From Caulobacterales bacterium RIFCSPHIGHO2_01_FULL_70_19 (GTDB taxonomy: Bacteria; Pseudomonadota; Alphaproteobacteria; Caulobacterales; Caulobacteraceae), in NCBI GenBank assembly GCA_001794825.1, contig MGLK01000012.1, forward strand, positions 151,054-215,053: a stretch of DNA of 64,000 nt, in the 5' to 3' direction. The notes below the pieces were generated by a model that searched no databases, was not told the DNA's origin, and saw only the letters and a program-made list of their open reading frames with translations. The position numbers were made by a program, and so were the translations under genes. This document shows positions 45,269 to 54,281 of the stretch, piece by piece (within the stretch, counting starts at the first letter, position 1; each line of letters begins with the position of its first letter).

Positions 45269-46570
45269 TCAGCCGCGGTTCTGGATCGGCACGTAGTCGC
45301 GCTCGGTCGGACCGGTGTACAGCTGGCGCGGGCGGCCGATCTTCTGCGACGGGTCCTCCATCATCTCCTGCCACTGGGCGATCCAGCCCACGGTGCGGGC
45401 CAGGGCGAACAGCACGGTGAACATGGTGGTCGGGAAGCCCATCGCCGACAGGGTGATGCCCGAGTAGAAGTCGACGTTCGGGAACAGCTTGCGCTCGATG
45501 AAATATTCGTCGTTGAGCGCCACGCGCTCCAGCTCGCGGGCCACCTGCAGCAGCGGATCGTTCGGGTCGCCGACGGCCTCGAGCACCTCGTAGGCGCTCT
45601 CCTGCATCACCTTCGCCCGCGGGTCGTAGTTCTTGTAGACCCGATGGCCGAAGCCCATCAGCTTGTATTTCTTGGCCTTCACGCCCTCGATGAACTCGGG
45701 GATGCGCTCCGGCGTGCCGATCTCCTTGAGCATGTTCAGCGCCTCCTCGTTGGCGCCGCCGTGCGACGGGCCCCATAGGCAGGCGATGCCGGCGGCGATG
45801 CAGGCGAACGGGTTGGCGCCCGACGAGCCGGCCAGGCGGACCGTCGAGGTCGAGGCGTTCTGCTCGTGGTCGGCGTGGAGGATGAAGATGCGGTCCATGG
45901 CGCGGGCCAGCACCGGATTGACCACATAGTCCTCAGCCGGCACGGCGAAGCACATGCGCAGGAAGTTTTCGGCATAGTTCAGGTCGTTGCGCGGCGACAC
46001 GAAGGGCTGGCCGATGTGGTACTTGTAGGCCCGCGCCGCGATGGTCGGCATCTTGGCGATCAGGCGGATGGCCGAGATGTTCCGCTGGACCGGATCGTTG
46101 ATGTCCAGGCTGTCGTGATAGAAGGCCGAAAGAGCCCCGACGGTCCCGACCATGATCGCCATCGGGTGGGCGTCGCGACGGAAGCCCTCGAAGAAGCGGT
46201 CGAACTGCGAGTGCAGCATCGTGTGCATGGTGATGCTGTTCTCGAACTTCTCGTACTCCGCCGCCGTCGGCAGCTCGCCGTGCAGGAGCAGGTGGCAGAC
46301 CTCGACGAAGTTCGACTGCGAGGCCAGCTGGTCGATCGGGTAGCCGCGGTGCAGCAGCACGCCCTTGTCGCCGTCGATGAAGGTCAGGGCGGACTCGCAG
46401 CTGGCGGTCGAGGTGAAGCCCGGATCGTAGGTGAAGGCGCCGGTCGCCCCGTACAGCTTGCGGATGTCGATGACGTCGGGGCCGGTGGAGCCCGCAAGCA
46501 CCGGCAGTTCGACGGACTTGTCGCCGTGGGTGAGCGTCGCCGTGCCGGCGGCCTTGGCTTGTTCGGTCAT
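45269..46570 (-). CDS. gltA: Citrate synthase
   Basis: A 433-residue type II citrate synthase that joins acetyl-CoA and oxaloacetate to start the TCA cycle. The catalytic residues appear in the His of [17 protein letters not shown], the His of [14 protein letters not shown] and the later Asp in NVDFYSGI. Allosteric hexameric enzymes of this length are usual in proteobacteria. ATG 46570 has AAGGGG upstream; an in-frame ATG 24 codons earlier lies in poorly conserved sequence. It lies 68 bases downstream of gltX on the same strand. Confidence 0.97.
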   Translation of the reverse strand: MTEQAKAAGTATLTHGDKSVELPVLAGSTGPDVIDIRKLYGATGAFTYDPGFTSTASCESALTFIDGDKGVLLHRGYPIDQLASQSNFVEVCHLLLHGELPTAAEYEKFENSITMHTMLHSQFDRFFEGFRRDAHPMAIMVGTVGALSAFYHDSLDINDPVQRNISAIRLIAKMPTIAARAYKYHIGQPFVSPRNDLNYAENFLRMCFAVPAEDYVVNPVLARAMDRIFILHADHEQNASTSTVRLAGSSGANPFACIAAGIACLWGPSHGGANEEALNMLKEIGTPERIPEFIEGVKAKKYKLMGFGHRVYKNYDPRAKVMQESAYEVLEAVGDPNDPLLQVARELERVALNDEYFIERKLFPNVDFYSGITLSAMGFPTTMFTVLFALARTVGWIAQWQEMMEDPSQKIGRPRQLYTGPTERDYVPIQNRG

Positions 46571-46638
46571 CTGGGCCCCTTCATGATCCTGCGGCGCTGT
46601 TGCGCGGGGAGGCGCCGGCCGCGTTTCGATTGTGAACG

Positions 46639-48060
46639 TCACTTAGTCTGTTGCAGCGCGTCATCCAAGCGGCCGAGGGCTTCTTCCCGCCCCAAAGCGG
46701 CCAACGTTTTCGCGATGTCCGGCGATGTCGCGCCGCCGGTGAGGGCCGCCCGCATGGCCGGCCCGATCTTGCCGAAGCCCACCGCCTCCTCCTCGGCGAA
46801 GGCCTTCAGCTCCGCCTCGAGGGCGAAGACGTCCCAGCTGGCGAACAGCCGCAGCCGGTCGCGAAGGCGGCCGATGCGCTCGCCCGACTCCCCTGAGAGC
46901 AGGGCGCGGCCCTTGTCGTCGAGGGCGAGCGGCCGCGGCCGGAGGACGAAGGCCGTCTGGTCGGCGAGTTCCAGCGTGGTCTTCGCCCGGTCCTTGATGA
47001 AGGGCATGGCGCGCAGGAGCCGGGCCTCGTCGTCCTCGGCGAGCCGATGGCCGCGCGCCAGATGCACGTCCAGGGTCAGCTTGGCCAGCCGGTCGTCCTC
47101 GGCCATCCGGATCCAGTGGGCGTTGACGTGGGCCAGCTTGTCGAAGTCGAGCCGGGCCGGGGCCTTGCCGACGCCGGACAGGTCGAACCAGGCCCGGGCC
47201 TGCTCGTCGGAGAACAGCTCGTCGTCGCCATGGCTCCATCCCAGGCGCGCGAGGTAGTTGCGCATGGCCTCGGGCAGATAGCCCATCTCGGCGTACTCGT
47301 GCACCGCCTGGGCGCCGTGGCGCTTGGACAGCTTGGCTCCGTCCGGGCCGTGGATCAGCGGAATGTGGGCGAACGTCGGGCGGTCCCAGCCGAGGGCGTC
47401 GTAGATCAGGCTCTGCCGCGCCGCGTTGTTGAGGTGGTCGTCGCCGCGAATGACGTGGGTCACCCCCATGTCGTGGTCGTCGACCACCACGGCGAGGTTG
47501 TACGTCGGCGCGCCGTCGGAACGCAGGATGACGAGATCGTCGAGCGCCGAGGACTCCCAGCGCACAGTCCCCTGCACGGCGTCCTCGACGACGACGGCGG
47601 CGTCGAGGGGACGGCGGAAGCGGACGGTGTGCGGCTTCTCCAGATCGTCGACGGTCGGCTGCCGGTCGCGCCAGGGCGATTCGAAGGCGCGGCCCTCGGC
47701 CTTGGCGGCGTCGCGGAGGGCGCCGGTCTCCTCGGCGGAGAGGAAGTCCCGGTAGGCGCAGCCGCTCTCCAGCAGCTGGTCGACCACCTCGCGGTGGCGA
47801 TCGGCGCGCGAGGCCTGGAACACGGGCTCCTCGTCGGCGAACAGCTCCAGCCAGGCCAGGCCGTCGAAGATCGCCTTGACCGCGGCGTCGGTCGAGCGCT
47901 CGCGATCGGTGTCCTCGACCCGCACGAGGAACTTTCCGTTGCGTCCCCGCGCGTACAGGTAGTTGAATAACGCTGTTCTGGCTCCCCCGATGTGGAGGTA
48001 GCCGGTCGGCGAGGGGGCGAAGCGGGTGACCACTTCGGGCTTCGAGTCAGATGAGGTCAT
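46639..48060 (-). CDS. gltX: Glutamate--tRNA ligase
   Basis: A 473-residue class I aminoacyl-tRNA synthetase charging tRNA-Glu. The HIGH motif is HIGG in [20 protein letters not shown] near residue 16 and the KMSKS motif is KLSKRHG near residue 246. The C-terminal helical anticodon-binding domain is complete. Length fits bacterial GltX. Its ATG overlaps the ATG of comEC head to head within CATG. Confidence 0.96.
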   Translation of the reverse strand: MTSSDSKPEVVTRFAPSPTGYLHIGGARTALFNYLYARGRNGKFLVRVEDTDRERSTDAAVKAIFDGLAWLELFADEEPVFQASRADRHREVVDQLLESGCAYRDFLSAEETGALRDAAKAEGRAFESPWRDRQPTVDDLEKPHTVRFRRPLDAAVVVEDAVQGTVRWESSALDDLVILRSDGAPTYNLAVVVDDHDMGVTHVIRGDDHLNNAARQSLIYDALGWDRPTFAHIPLIHGPDGAKLSKRHGAQAVHEYAEMGYLPEAMRNYLARLGWSHGDDELFSDEQARAWFDLSGVGKAPARLDFDKLAHVNAHWIRMAEDDRLAKLTLDVHLARGHRLAEDDEARLLRAMPFIKDRAKTTLELADQTAFVLRPRPLALDDKGRALLSGESGERIGRLRDRLRLFASWDVFALEAELKAFAEEEAVGFGKIGPAMRAALTGGATSPDIAKTLAALGREEALGRLDDALQQTK

Positions 48061-50233
48061 GGCGGGTCGGTCCGGTCGGGCCGCCCTTATAGCGCCGGAT
48101 GCGGCGAAGCCTACCCCGGCGGCGCGGGTCCGGCGCTTCCTGAGGGACCAGATCGACGCCCAGGCGCTCCGCTGGCGGTTGTGGGCGCCGGTGGCGTTCG
48201 GCGGCGGTTGCGCGACCTACTTCGCCCTCGAGGCGGAGCCGCCGCTGTGGCCGCTGACGCTGGCGGCGCTGGTCGCTCCTGTCGCGTGGCTGGTGGCGCG
48301 GCGGACGGGGCTCCGGCGCGGCTGGACCCTGCCGCTGATGCTGCTGGCCTGCTTCGCGCTCGGTCTGGCCTGCGCGAAGCTGCGGACGGACGAGGTGGCG
48401 GCGCCCGTCGCCCCCCCAATGGCGCGTCCGACCGTGGTCGAGGGATGGGTGGTCGACGTGGACAGTCCCGGCGCCGCGGGGCCCCGGGTGGTGCTCGCGC
48501 CGGTGCGGATCCGGGGCCTGGCGCCGGAGGCCGTCCCGGTGCGGCTGCGCGCCACGGTGAGGGGCGAAACGCCGGAGCCGGGGCAGCCGATCCGGCTCCG
48601 GGCCATTCTCAATCCGCCCCCCGCGCCGGCGAGTCCGGGAGCCTACGACTTCGGCCGCAACGCCTACTTCCAGCGCATGGGCGGCGTGGCCTTTTCGATC
48701 GGCGAGACGCGGCCGGCCTTGCTCCCGGAGCCGCCGGCGTCCCTGCGGCGAACCATGGCGATCAACGGCCTGCGTTACGATCTGGCCCGGCGGATCGTGG
48801 AGCGGCTGGGGCCGCGCACGGGCGGCGTGGCGGCGGCGATGACCACGGGCCACGAGGCGTGGCTGGACCCGGCCCAGGTGGACGTCATGCGGGACTCCGG
48901 CCTCGCGCACATCCTGTCGATCTCCGGGCTGCACATGGCGGTGGTCGGCGGCTTCGCCTTCTTCCTGGTTCGCCTGCTGGTCGCGGCCTGGCCATGGCTG
49001 GCGCTGCGGGTCTCCGGCAAGAAGGTGGCGGCGTGGGCCGGGCTGATCGCGGTCGGAACCTATCTGGTCGTCTCCGGCGCGCCGCCGCCGGCGGAGCGGG
49101 CGGCGATCACCGCCGCCATCGCCTTCCTCGCCGTCCTGCTGGATCGGCAGGCCATCACCATGCACGCCCTGGCTGTCGCGGCGCTGGTAGTGCTGGCGCT
49201 GCAGCCCGAAGCCATCGTGACGCCGGGCTTCCAGATGTCCTTTGCGGCCACCGCGGCCCTGGTTGCCCTGGTGGAGGCCTGGCCCCGCCGACCGAAGGAG
49301 ATCTCGGCCCCGTGGCCGATCCTGGCGGTCCAGCGCTCGGGCGCCTGGCTCGGCGCGGCTGTCCTGGCCAGCCTCGTGGCCGGCGCCGCCACCGGGCCGT
49401 TCGCCATGCAGCATTTCAACCGCACCGCCATGTACGGCCTGCTGGCCAATCTGACGGTCGCCCCGATCTCGGACTTTCTGGTGATGCCGGCGCTGGCGCT
49501 CGGCGCCCTGCTGGAGCCGCTCGGGCTCGGGGCGCCGTTCCTGTGGCTCGCCGGGCAGGGGATCGGCGCCACCCTGGCCGTCGGCGGCTGGGTCGCGGCC
49601 CTGCCGGGAGCGGTGCGCACCGTCGCCAGCGCGCCGGACGCCGCCCTGCCGACAGCCTTTCTCGGGGTGCTGTTCTGCTGCCTGTGGCGCGGGCCGCTGC
49701 GCTGGCTGGGCCTGCCGTTCGCCTGCGCGGTGCTGGTCTGGCCGCGTCCGCCCGCGCCGGAACTCTGGATCGGCGAAGGGGGCGCCCAGGCGGCCTTCGT
49801 CAGCGGCGGCGAGGCGGTCGTCGTGCGCCCGGGCGTGCGCCGGTTCGCGGTCGACGTCTGGTCTCGGCGGCGGGGGCTCAAGGCGGTCCAGAGACCCGGT
49901 GAGGGCTGGGCGTGTTCGCGCTTCGCCTGCGCGCCGGCCGAAGCGGGAGCCGGACCCGTCGCCCTGTGGTGGGGACGTCGGGCGCCGTCGGTCGAGCAAC
50001 TCAATGAGCTGTGCCGCGCCGCGGCGGTGGTGGGAATCCGCGCCGAAGTCGCCGTCCTTCCGCCCTCATGCGAGGGGCGGCTGGTGCTCGACGCGGTGGA
50101 CTGGGCGCGCGGCGGAGCGGTCGAGTTGTGGCGTGACGGGCCGGCGGCGACGGGCTGGCGCGCCAGATGGGCGGCGGAGGCGCGCGGCGATCGTCCCTGG
50201 TCCCGGATGGCGGCTGCACCGCCTCCGGGATGA
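48059..50233 (+). CDS. comEC: ComEC/Rec2-family DNA uptake channel protein
   Basis: A 724-residue inner-membrane protein with the DUF4131 N-terminal part, an OB-fold-like segment (residues ~130-200) and the Competence core with about ten helices, including HILSISGLHMAVVGGFAFF and SGAPPPAERAAITAAI. The C-terminus (ELWIGEGGAQAAFVSGG) lacks the HxHxDH metal site of the nuclease domain found in Bacillus ComEC. It would pass single-stranded DNA into the cytoplasm. ATG 48059 overlaps the gltX ATG; an upstream in-frame codon (48026) would overlap gltX further. Confidence 0.85.
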   Translation: MAGRSGRAALIAPDAAKPTPAARVRRFLRDQIDAQALRWRLWAPVAFGGGCATYFALEAEPPLWPLTLAALVAPVAWLVARRTGLRRGWTLPLMLLACFALGLACAKLRTDEVAAPVAPPMARPTVVEGWVVDVDSPGAAGPRVVLAPVRIRGLAPEAVPVRLRATVRGETPEPGQPIRLRAILNPPPAPASPGAYDFGRNAYFQRMGGVAFSIGETRPALLPEPPASLRRTMAINGLRYDLARRIVERLGPRTGGVAAAMTTGHEAWLDPAQVDVMRDSGLAHILSISGLHMAVVGGFAFFLVRLLVAAWPWLALRVSGKKVAAWAGLIAVGTYLVVSGAPPPAERAAITAAIAFLAVLLDRQAITMHALAVAALVVLALQPEAIVTPGFQMSFAATAALVALVEAWPRRPKEISAPWPILAVQRSGAWLGAAVLASLVAGAATGPFAMQHFNRTAMYGLLANLTVAPISDFLVMPALALGALLEPLGLGAPFLWLAGQGIGATLAVGGWVAALPGAVRTVASAPDAALPTAFLGVLFCCLWRGPLRWLGLPFACAVLVWPRPPAPELWIGEGGAQAAFVSGGEAVVVRPGVRRFAVDVWSRRRGLKAVQRPGEGWACSRFACAPAEAGAGPVALWWGRRAPSVEQLNELCRAAAVVGIRAEVAVLPPSCEGRLVLDAVDWARGGAVELWRDGPAATGWRARWAAEARGDRPWSRMAAAPPPG
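48086..48093 (-). promoter_or_regulatory. Candidate -10 element for gltX inside comEC
   Basis: On the minus strand GCTATAAG fits the Caulobacter -10 pattern GCTANAW. It lies 26 bases upstream of the gltX start and within the first codons of comEC. No good -35 element is seen at the expected distance. A transcript would have a leader of about 20 bases. Confidence 0.35.
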
Positions 50234-50253
50234 CACGTACGCTCTGCTCAACT

Positions 50254-50289
50254 GTCATCCCGGCCGAAGCGCAGCGAAGAGCCGGGACC
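50254..50289. repeat. REP-like palindromic element between comEC and lexA
   Basis: GTCATCCCGGCCGAAGC followed by GCAGCGAAGAGCCGGGACC forms an imperfect hairpin with CCCGGC (50259-50264) pairing to GCCGGG (50281-50286). This GTCATCCCGGC...GCCGGGACC format is that of short interspersed repeats common in GC-rich alphaproteobacteria. It is the only copy noticed in the window and sits in the 70-base gap between two convergent genes, where it could act as a terminator. Confidence 0.5.
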
Positions 50290-50303
50290 GGCCGCGCTCT
50301 GTC

Positions 50304-50996
50304 TCAGTGGTAGCGGCGGATGAGCCCGACCAGCTTGCCCTGCACCGCCACCTGGTCGGCGCCGAAGATCTTGGTCTCGTAGTTGCGGTTGGCCGGCTCC
50401 AGCGCGATCGAGGCGCCCTTCTTGCGCAGCCGCTTCAGCGTGGCCTGCTCGCCCTCGACGAGGGCCACGACGATCTCGCCCGAGTTGGCGTGGTCGGTCG
50501 ATTTGATGATGACCAGGTCGCCGTCGAGGATGCCGGCCTCGATCATCGAGTCGCCCTCGATCTCCAGCAGGTAGTGTTCGCCGGCGCCGAGCATGGCCTC
50601 CGGCACCGGATAGCGGGCCTGCTCGTGCTCGATGGCGTCGATGGGCGTGCCGGCGGCGATCTTGCCCATCAGCGAAAGCTCGCGCGCGTCGTTGGCCGGC
50701 TCGGCCGGGGCGCGGCGACCGCCGCCCTCGATGACGCCCGGAGTGAATCCCGCATGGCCGCGCGGCGCCCCCGTCGTCGCCTGCTCCGGCAGCTTGACCA
50801 CCTCCAGCGCCCGCGCCCGGTGCGCCAGCCGGCGGATGAAGCCGCGCTCCTCCAGGGCCGTGATCAGCCGGTGAATGCCCGACTTCGACGCCAGGTCGAG
50901 CGCCTCCTTCATCTCGTCGAAGGACGGGGAGACGCCGGTCTCCTTGATCCGTTCGTGGATGAACATCAGCAGTTCGTGCTGTTTGCGCGTGAGCAT
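50304..50996 (-). CDS. lexA: SOS repressor LexA
   Basis: A 230-residue repressor of the DNA-damage response. The N-terminal winged helix opens with [17 protein letters not shown] and has [11 protein letters not shown] and SKSGIHRLI. After a linker comes the self-cleavage site AAGTP, the catalytic serine in [10 protein letters not shown] and the catalytic lysine in EQATLKRL. RecA filaments trigger cleavage between Ala and Gly. ATG 50996 was chosen because MLTRKQ is the normal N-terminus. Two GTTC-N7-GTTC boxes lie upstream, indicating self-repression. Confidence 0.97.
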   Translation of the reverse strand: MLTRKQHELLMFIHERIKETGVSPSFDEMKEALDLASKSGIHRLITALEERGFIRRLAHRARALEVVKLPEQATTGAPRGHAGFTPGVIEGGGRRAPAEPANDARELSLMGKIAAGTPIDAIEHEQARYPVPEAMLGAGEHYLLEIEGDSMIEAGILDGDLVIIKSTDHANSGEIVVALVEGEQATLKRLRKKGASIALEPANRNYETKIFGADQVAVQGKLVGLIRRYH

Positions 50997-51025
50997 GGAG
51001 ACCTCGAGGCGAATCCCGTTGACGG

Positions 51026-51040
51026 GAACGCTAACGGAAC
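51026..51040 (-). promoter_or_regulatory. SOS (LexA) box 1 upstream of lexA
   Basis: On the minus strand the site reads GTTCCGTTAGCGTTC, a perfect GTTC-N7-GTTC, the alphaproteobacterial LexA operator. It lies 30 bases upstream of the lexA start codon and would block transcription or early elongation. A CcrM-type GAATC site lies at 51011-51015 between it and the gene. Confidence 0.85.
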
Positions 51041-51062
51041 AAACCGCAAACGTCCACAAGGT

Positions 51063-51077
51063 GTTCCTGTGCTGTTC
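51063..51077 (+). promoter_or_regulatory. SOS (LexA) box 2 upstream of lexA
   Basis: The plus strand reads GTTCCTGTGCTGTTC, again a perfect GTTC-N7-GTTC. It lies 67 bases upstream of the lexA start, 22 bases beyond box 1, and three bases after the stop of the gene upstream. Two operators suggest tight, possibly cooperative autoregulation. Confidence 0.8.
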
Positions 51078-51080
51078 CGG

Positions 51081-51095
51081 TTAAGGTCCGGTTAC
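51081..51095. promoter_or_regulatory. TTAA-N7-TTAC, possible CtrA box next to the lexA operators
   Basis: TTAAGGTCCGGTTAC on the plus strand matches TTAA-N7-TTAA at seven of eight bases with exact spacing. It overlaps the stop codon of the 51081-51578 gene and is 85 bases upstream of lexA. Because part is coding sequence, the match may be chance. Confidence 0.3.
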
Positions 51096-51578
51096 CGCTG
51101 CCGCGGACGCGTCTCTGTCGCTCTTTGCCCTGTCCCGATAATCCTGCAGGGCCGCAGTCAGGAGTTCCGCGAAACTATCAGGCCCATGTGTCATCAAGCC
51201 GTACGGGAGATGCTGGATCGAACCGGTTTTTAGTCGGAGGGCGAGCAAGGGCGCGCGCTTCATCCAGAACTGCCCAGGTTCGAAGACGATCTCATCAATG
51301 TCACGAAAATGGACGGGCTGAGACCAGCAGTAGAATTCAAGCCGGTCGTGATGGAGAGCGAATGACGGCTTCGATTTGAAGGCTATGCGATAGAGCCAGA
51401 AGGCGAGCGCCGCGCCGGCCAGGAGGCAGAGCCCGCCGAACAGCTCGTTATTTCCCTTGACGTCGAATACCCGGCCTTCGGTGGAGATCTGAACGCAGCC
51501 GATGAACAGGAGTGCGATGGCGCCGAGGATCGCGAACGTGACTTTCGCCGAGCTCAGCTTGGGTTGGGGCTCACTCAA
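51081..51578 (-). CDS. Low-GC two-helix membrane protein of unknown function between trpC and lexA
   Basis: A 165-residue protein with two membrane helices (about residues 12-28 and 45-64) and a cytoplasmic domain of about 100 residues resembling a bacterial PH-like fold (strands such as [19 protein letters not shown] and [15 protein letters not shown]). It appears to start with TTG 51578, overlapping the trpC stop. Base use differs from its neighbours: 51181-51240 is 34/60 GC, against 46/60 in trpC at 52021-52080. Many alphaproteobacteria have moaC and moeA at this place, so it may be an acquired gene. No function is proposed. Confidence 0.72.
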   Translation of the reverse strand: MSEPQPKLSSAKVTFAILGAIALLFIGCVQISTEGRVFDVKGNNELFGGLCLLAGAALAFWLYRIAFKSKPSFALHHDRLEFYCWSQPVHFRDIDEIVFEPGQFWMKRAPLLALRLKTGSIQHLPYGLMTHGPDSFAELLTAALQDYRDRAKSDRDASAAAVTGP

Positions 51579-52366
51579 GCCAGCAGCGCCCGCGTCGCCG
51601 CCTCGACATCGGCCTGACGCATCAGGCTTTCGCCGACGAGGATGGCCTGGGCGTGGGCCGCCGAGACCCGCGCCACGTCGTCCGGCGTGAAGATGCCGCT
51701 TTCAGCCACCAGCAGGGCGCGGACCGGGCTGAGCATGGCCAGCCGCTCGGTGGTCTCAAGGTTGACCTCGAAGGTGCGCAGGGAGCGGTTATTGATCCCG
51801 ACCAGATCGCCGCCCAGACGGCAGGCGCGTTCCATCTCGACCTGGTCGTGGGTCTCGATCAGGGCGTCCATGCCGAATCGCCCGGCCTCGGAGAGGAGTT
51901 CGGCGGCGAGCGCGTCGTCGACCATGGCGAGAATGATCAGAATGCAGTCGGCCCCCAGCGCCCGACTCTCGGCCACCTGCCACGGGTCGACGAGGAAGTC
52001 CTTGCGCAGGCAGGGCAGGGCGGTGGCCTCGCGCGCCTGTCCGAGGAAGGCGTCGCCGCCCTGGAAGCTTGGCCCGTCGGTCAGCACCGACAGGCAGGTC
52101 GCGCCGCCGCGCTCGTAGGCGCGGGCCAGCGCCGGCGGGTCGAAGTCCTCGCGGATCAGCCCCTTCGACGGGCTGGCCTTCTTGATCTCGGCGATCAGGG
52201 CCGGGCGGCCGGTCGCCTCGAAACGGGCCTGCAGGGCCGCCCGGAAGCCGCGCGGGGGCGTGGCGGCGCGGGCCCGCGTCTCGATCGCGTCCTGCGACAG
52301 GGCGGACCGGCGCGCGGCGACCTCCTCGCGCTTGTAGGCCGCGATGCGGGCCAGCACGTCGGTCAT
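51575..52366 (-). CDS. trpC: Indole-3-glycerol phosphate synthase
   Basis: A 263-residue TIM-barrel enzyme of tryptophan synthesis that closes the indole ring. [20 protein letters not shown] carries the catalytic lysine region, then [23 protein letters not shown] and [14 protein letters not shown]. It is a stand-alone TrpC, not fused to TrpF. ATG 52366 overlaps the trpD stop (ATGA). Confidence 0.97.
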   Translation of the reverse strand: MTDVLARIAAYKREEVAARRSALSQDAIETRARAATPPRGFRAALQARFEATGRPALIAEIKKASPSKGLIREDFDPPALARAYERGGATCLSVLTDGPSFQGGDAFLGQAREATALPCLRKDFLVDPWQVAESRALGADCILIILAMVDDALAAELLSEAGRFGMDALIETHDQVEMERACRLGGDLVGINNRSLRTFEVNLETTERLAMLSPVRALLVAESGIFTPDDVARVSAAHAQAILVGESLMRQADVEAATRALLA

Positions 52367-53397
52367 TGCGGCGCCTCCTCGACCGGCACGTGGCTGACCT
52401 CGACGAGGCGGGCGAGGGCGGACCGGGCCGCGCCGGAATCGATCGTCTCCGCCGCCAGGCCGGCGCCCTCGCGCAGATCGGCGGCCCTGTCGGCGACCAC
52501 CAGCGCGGCGGCGGCGTTGAGCAGCACTACGTCGCGATAGGCGCCCGGCGCTCCGTCCAGCAGGTCGCGCAGGGCGGCGGCGTTCGCCTCGGGATCCCCG
52601 CCGCGCAGGTCGGCGAGGTCGGCGCGCGGCAGGCCGGCGTCCTCTGGCGTCACGGTGAAGCGGCGGACCGCCCCGTCCTTCCACTCGGCCGCCTCGGTGA
52701 CGCCCGTGGTGGTCAACTCGTCCAGCCCCTGACCGTGGACCGTCCACGCCCGCTTCGCGCCCAGCCGCCCCAGCACCTCGGCCAGCGGCGCCAGCAGGGC
52801 GGGGTCGTAGACGCCCATCACCTGCCGCCGCGCCCCGGCCGGATTGCACAGCGGCCCCAGCAGGTTGAACACGGTGCGGAAGCCGATCTCGGCGCGCACC
52901 GGCCCGACGTGGCGCATCGCCCCGTGGTAGGTGGGGGCGAACAGGAAGGCGATGCCGGCCTCGTCGAGGCAGCGGCGCTGCTGCGCCGGGGTGGCGGCGA
53001 GATTGACGCCCAGCGCCGCCAGCACGTCGGACGATCCCGACTTCGAGCTCATCGCCCGGTTGCCGTGTTTGGCGACCTTCAGCCCGGCCCCGGCGAGCAC
53101 GAGGGCGGTGGCGGTCGAGATGTTCCAGGTGTGCTGGCCGTCCCCGCCGGTGCCGCAGGTGTCGACGACCTCGTAAGGGTGGTCGAGACTCAGGGCGGCC
53201 TCGCGCATGGCGCTGGCGAAGGCGACGATCTCGTCCACCGTCTCGCCGCGGATGCGCAGCGCGGTGACGGCGGCCGCCACCTGGGCCGGGGTCGGCTCGC
53301 CGCGCAGGCAGGCGGCGAAGAAGGCGTGCGCCTCCTCGCCCGACAGCACGCGGCCGTCGACCAGCCTGGCCAGCAGGGGTTTGAATGCGTCGGCCAT
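52363..53397 (-). CDS. trpD: Anthranilate phosphoribosyltransferase
   Basis: A 344-residue enzyme joining anthranilate to PRPP. The PRPP loop is [17 protein letters not shown] near residue 80, [17 protein letters not shown] follows, and [15 protein letters not shown] is in the C-terminal lobe. Length matches TrpD without a fused glutamine amidotransferase; that is encoded separately by trpG, whose stop shares a base with this ATG. Confidence 0.97.
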   Translation of the reverse strand: MADAFKPLLARLVDGRVLSGEEAHAFFAACLRGEPTPAQVAAAVTALRIRGETVDEIVAFASAMREAALSLDHPYEVVDTCGTGGDGQHTWNISTATALVLAGAGLKVAKHGNRAMSSKSGSSDVLAALGVNLAATPAQQRRCLDEAGIAFLFAPTYHGAMRHVGPVRAEIGFRTVFNLLGPLCNPAGARRQVMGVYDPALLAPLAEVLGRLGAKRAWTVHGQGLDELTTTGVTEAAEWKDGAVRRFTVTPEDAGLPRADLADLRGGDPEANAAALRDLLDGAPGAYRDVVLLNAAAALVVADRAADLREGAGLAAETIDSGAARSALARLVEVSHVPVEEAPQ

Positions 53398-53987
53398 CAG
53401 ACCATCGCCGTTCGGCGGACGTTCGCCAGATCGAGGAAGTTGGCCAGCAGGTCGTGGCCGTGCTCGGTGGCGATCGACTCCGGGTGGAACTGCACGCCGT
53501 GGATCGGCCGCGTGCGGTGCGACAGGCCCATGATCTCGCCGTCGGCGGTCCAGGCGGTCACAGCCAGCACCTCGGGCAGGGTTTCGCGCTTCACGGCCAG
53601 CGAGTGATAGCGGGTGGCGGTGAAGGGCGAGGGCAGACCCCGGAACACGCTGCGGCCCTCGTGCTCGATCGGCGAGGTCTTGCCGTGCATCAGGGCCTTG
53701 GCCCGCACCACCTCGCCGCCGAAGGCCTGGCCCATGGCCTGGTGGCCGAGGCAGACGCCGAAGATGGGCATGGCCTCCGGCGCGGTCGCCAGCAGGTCGA
53801 GGCAGATGCCGGCCTCGTTGGGCGAGCAGGGGCCCGGCGACAACAGCACCGCCTCGGGCGCCAGCTCCCACGCCTCGGCCGCGGTGAGGTCGTCGTTGCG
53901 CACGACCCGCGTCTCGGCGCCCAGCTCCGCGAGGTAGTGGACCAGGTTCCAGGTGAAGCTGTCGTAGTTGTCGACGACGAGGATCAT
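53397..53987 (-). CDS. trpG: Anthranilate synthase glutamine amidotransferase component
   Basis: A 196-residue class I glutamine amidotransferase that supplies ammonia to TrpE. The catalytic triad is visible: Cys in [15 protein letters not shown] near residue 80, and His and Glu in GVQFHPES near residue 170. In some bacteria the same protein also serves aminodeoxychorismate synthase. It heads trpG-trpD-trpC and is separated from trpE by 269 bases that hold a gene on the other strand. Confidence 0.95.
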   Translation of the reverse strand: MILVVDNYDSFTWNLVHYLAELGAETRVVRNDDLTAAEAWELAPEAVLLSPGPCSPNEAGICLDLLATAPEAMPIFGVCLGHQAMGQAFGGEVVRAKALMHGKTSPIEHEGRSVFRGLPSPFTATRYHSLAVKRETLPEVLAVTAWTADGEIMGLSHRTRPIHGVQFHPESIATEHGHDLLANFLDLANVRRTAMV

Positions 53988-54044
53988 GCAGCGCTTCTAG
54001 GGGGGAAGGCAGGGCGCGCCAAGCGGCGTTGCGGCAAGGAAAGG

Positions 54045-54052
54045 TTAACCAT
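54045..54052 (+). promoter_or_regulatory. CtrA half-site TTAACCAT upstream of a small gene
   Basis: TTAACCAT matches the CtrA half-site of Caulobacter. It lies 34 bases upstream of the 54087 start and inside an imperfect hairpin, AAGGTT (54041-54046) with AACCTT (54062-54067). Confidence 0.35.
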
Positions 54053-54086
54053 ATCCGGCTGAACCTTCGCCGCGACGGAGGGGCGC

Positions 54087-54281
54087 ATGGCCGAGGATGC
54101 AATCGCACGGGCGCGACGACTGCTGGAGACGCCGCCGACGCGGAGCGGGGCGATCTCGGCCCTGGGGGCCGCGGCGCTGGCGGCCTCGGCGGCGGTGCTG
54201 ATGGCAGGAGTCATGGTGCTGGGGCCCGGGGTGCGCTTCGACGAACCGGCCGTGGCTCAGCCCCTGTTCCCGAACGGATAG
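54087..54281 (+). CDS. Small single-helix membrane protein (64 aa) opposite the trp genes
   Basis: A 64-residue protein: a polar N-terminal helix ([19 protein letters not shown]), one hydrophobic helix (about residues 23-47) and a short tail ending PLFPNG. A strong ribosome site GGAGGGG ends four bases before the ATG. It is encoded on the plus strand in the gap between trpE and trpG, and its end overlaps the end of trpE by 25 bases. No family was recognised. The ribosome site, TTAACCAT upstream and fit to the gap argue that it is real. Confidence 0.55.
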   Translation: MAEDAIARARRLLETPPTRSGAISALGAAALAASAAVLMAGVMVLGPGVRFDEPAVAQPLFPNG

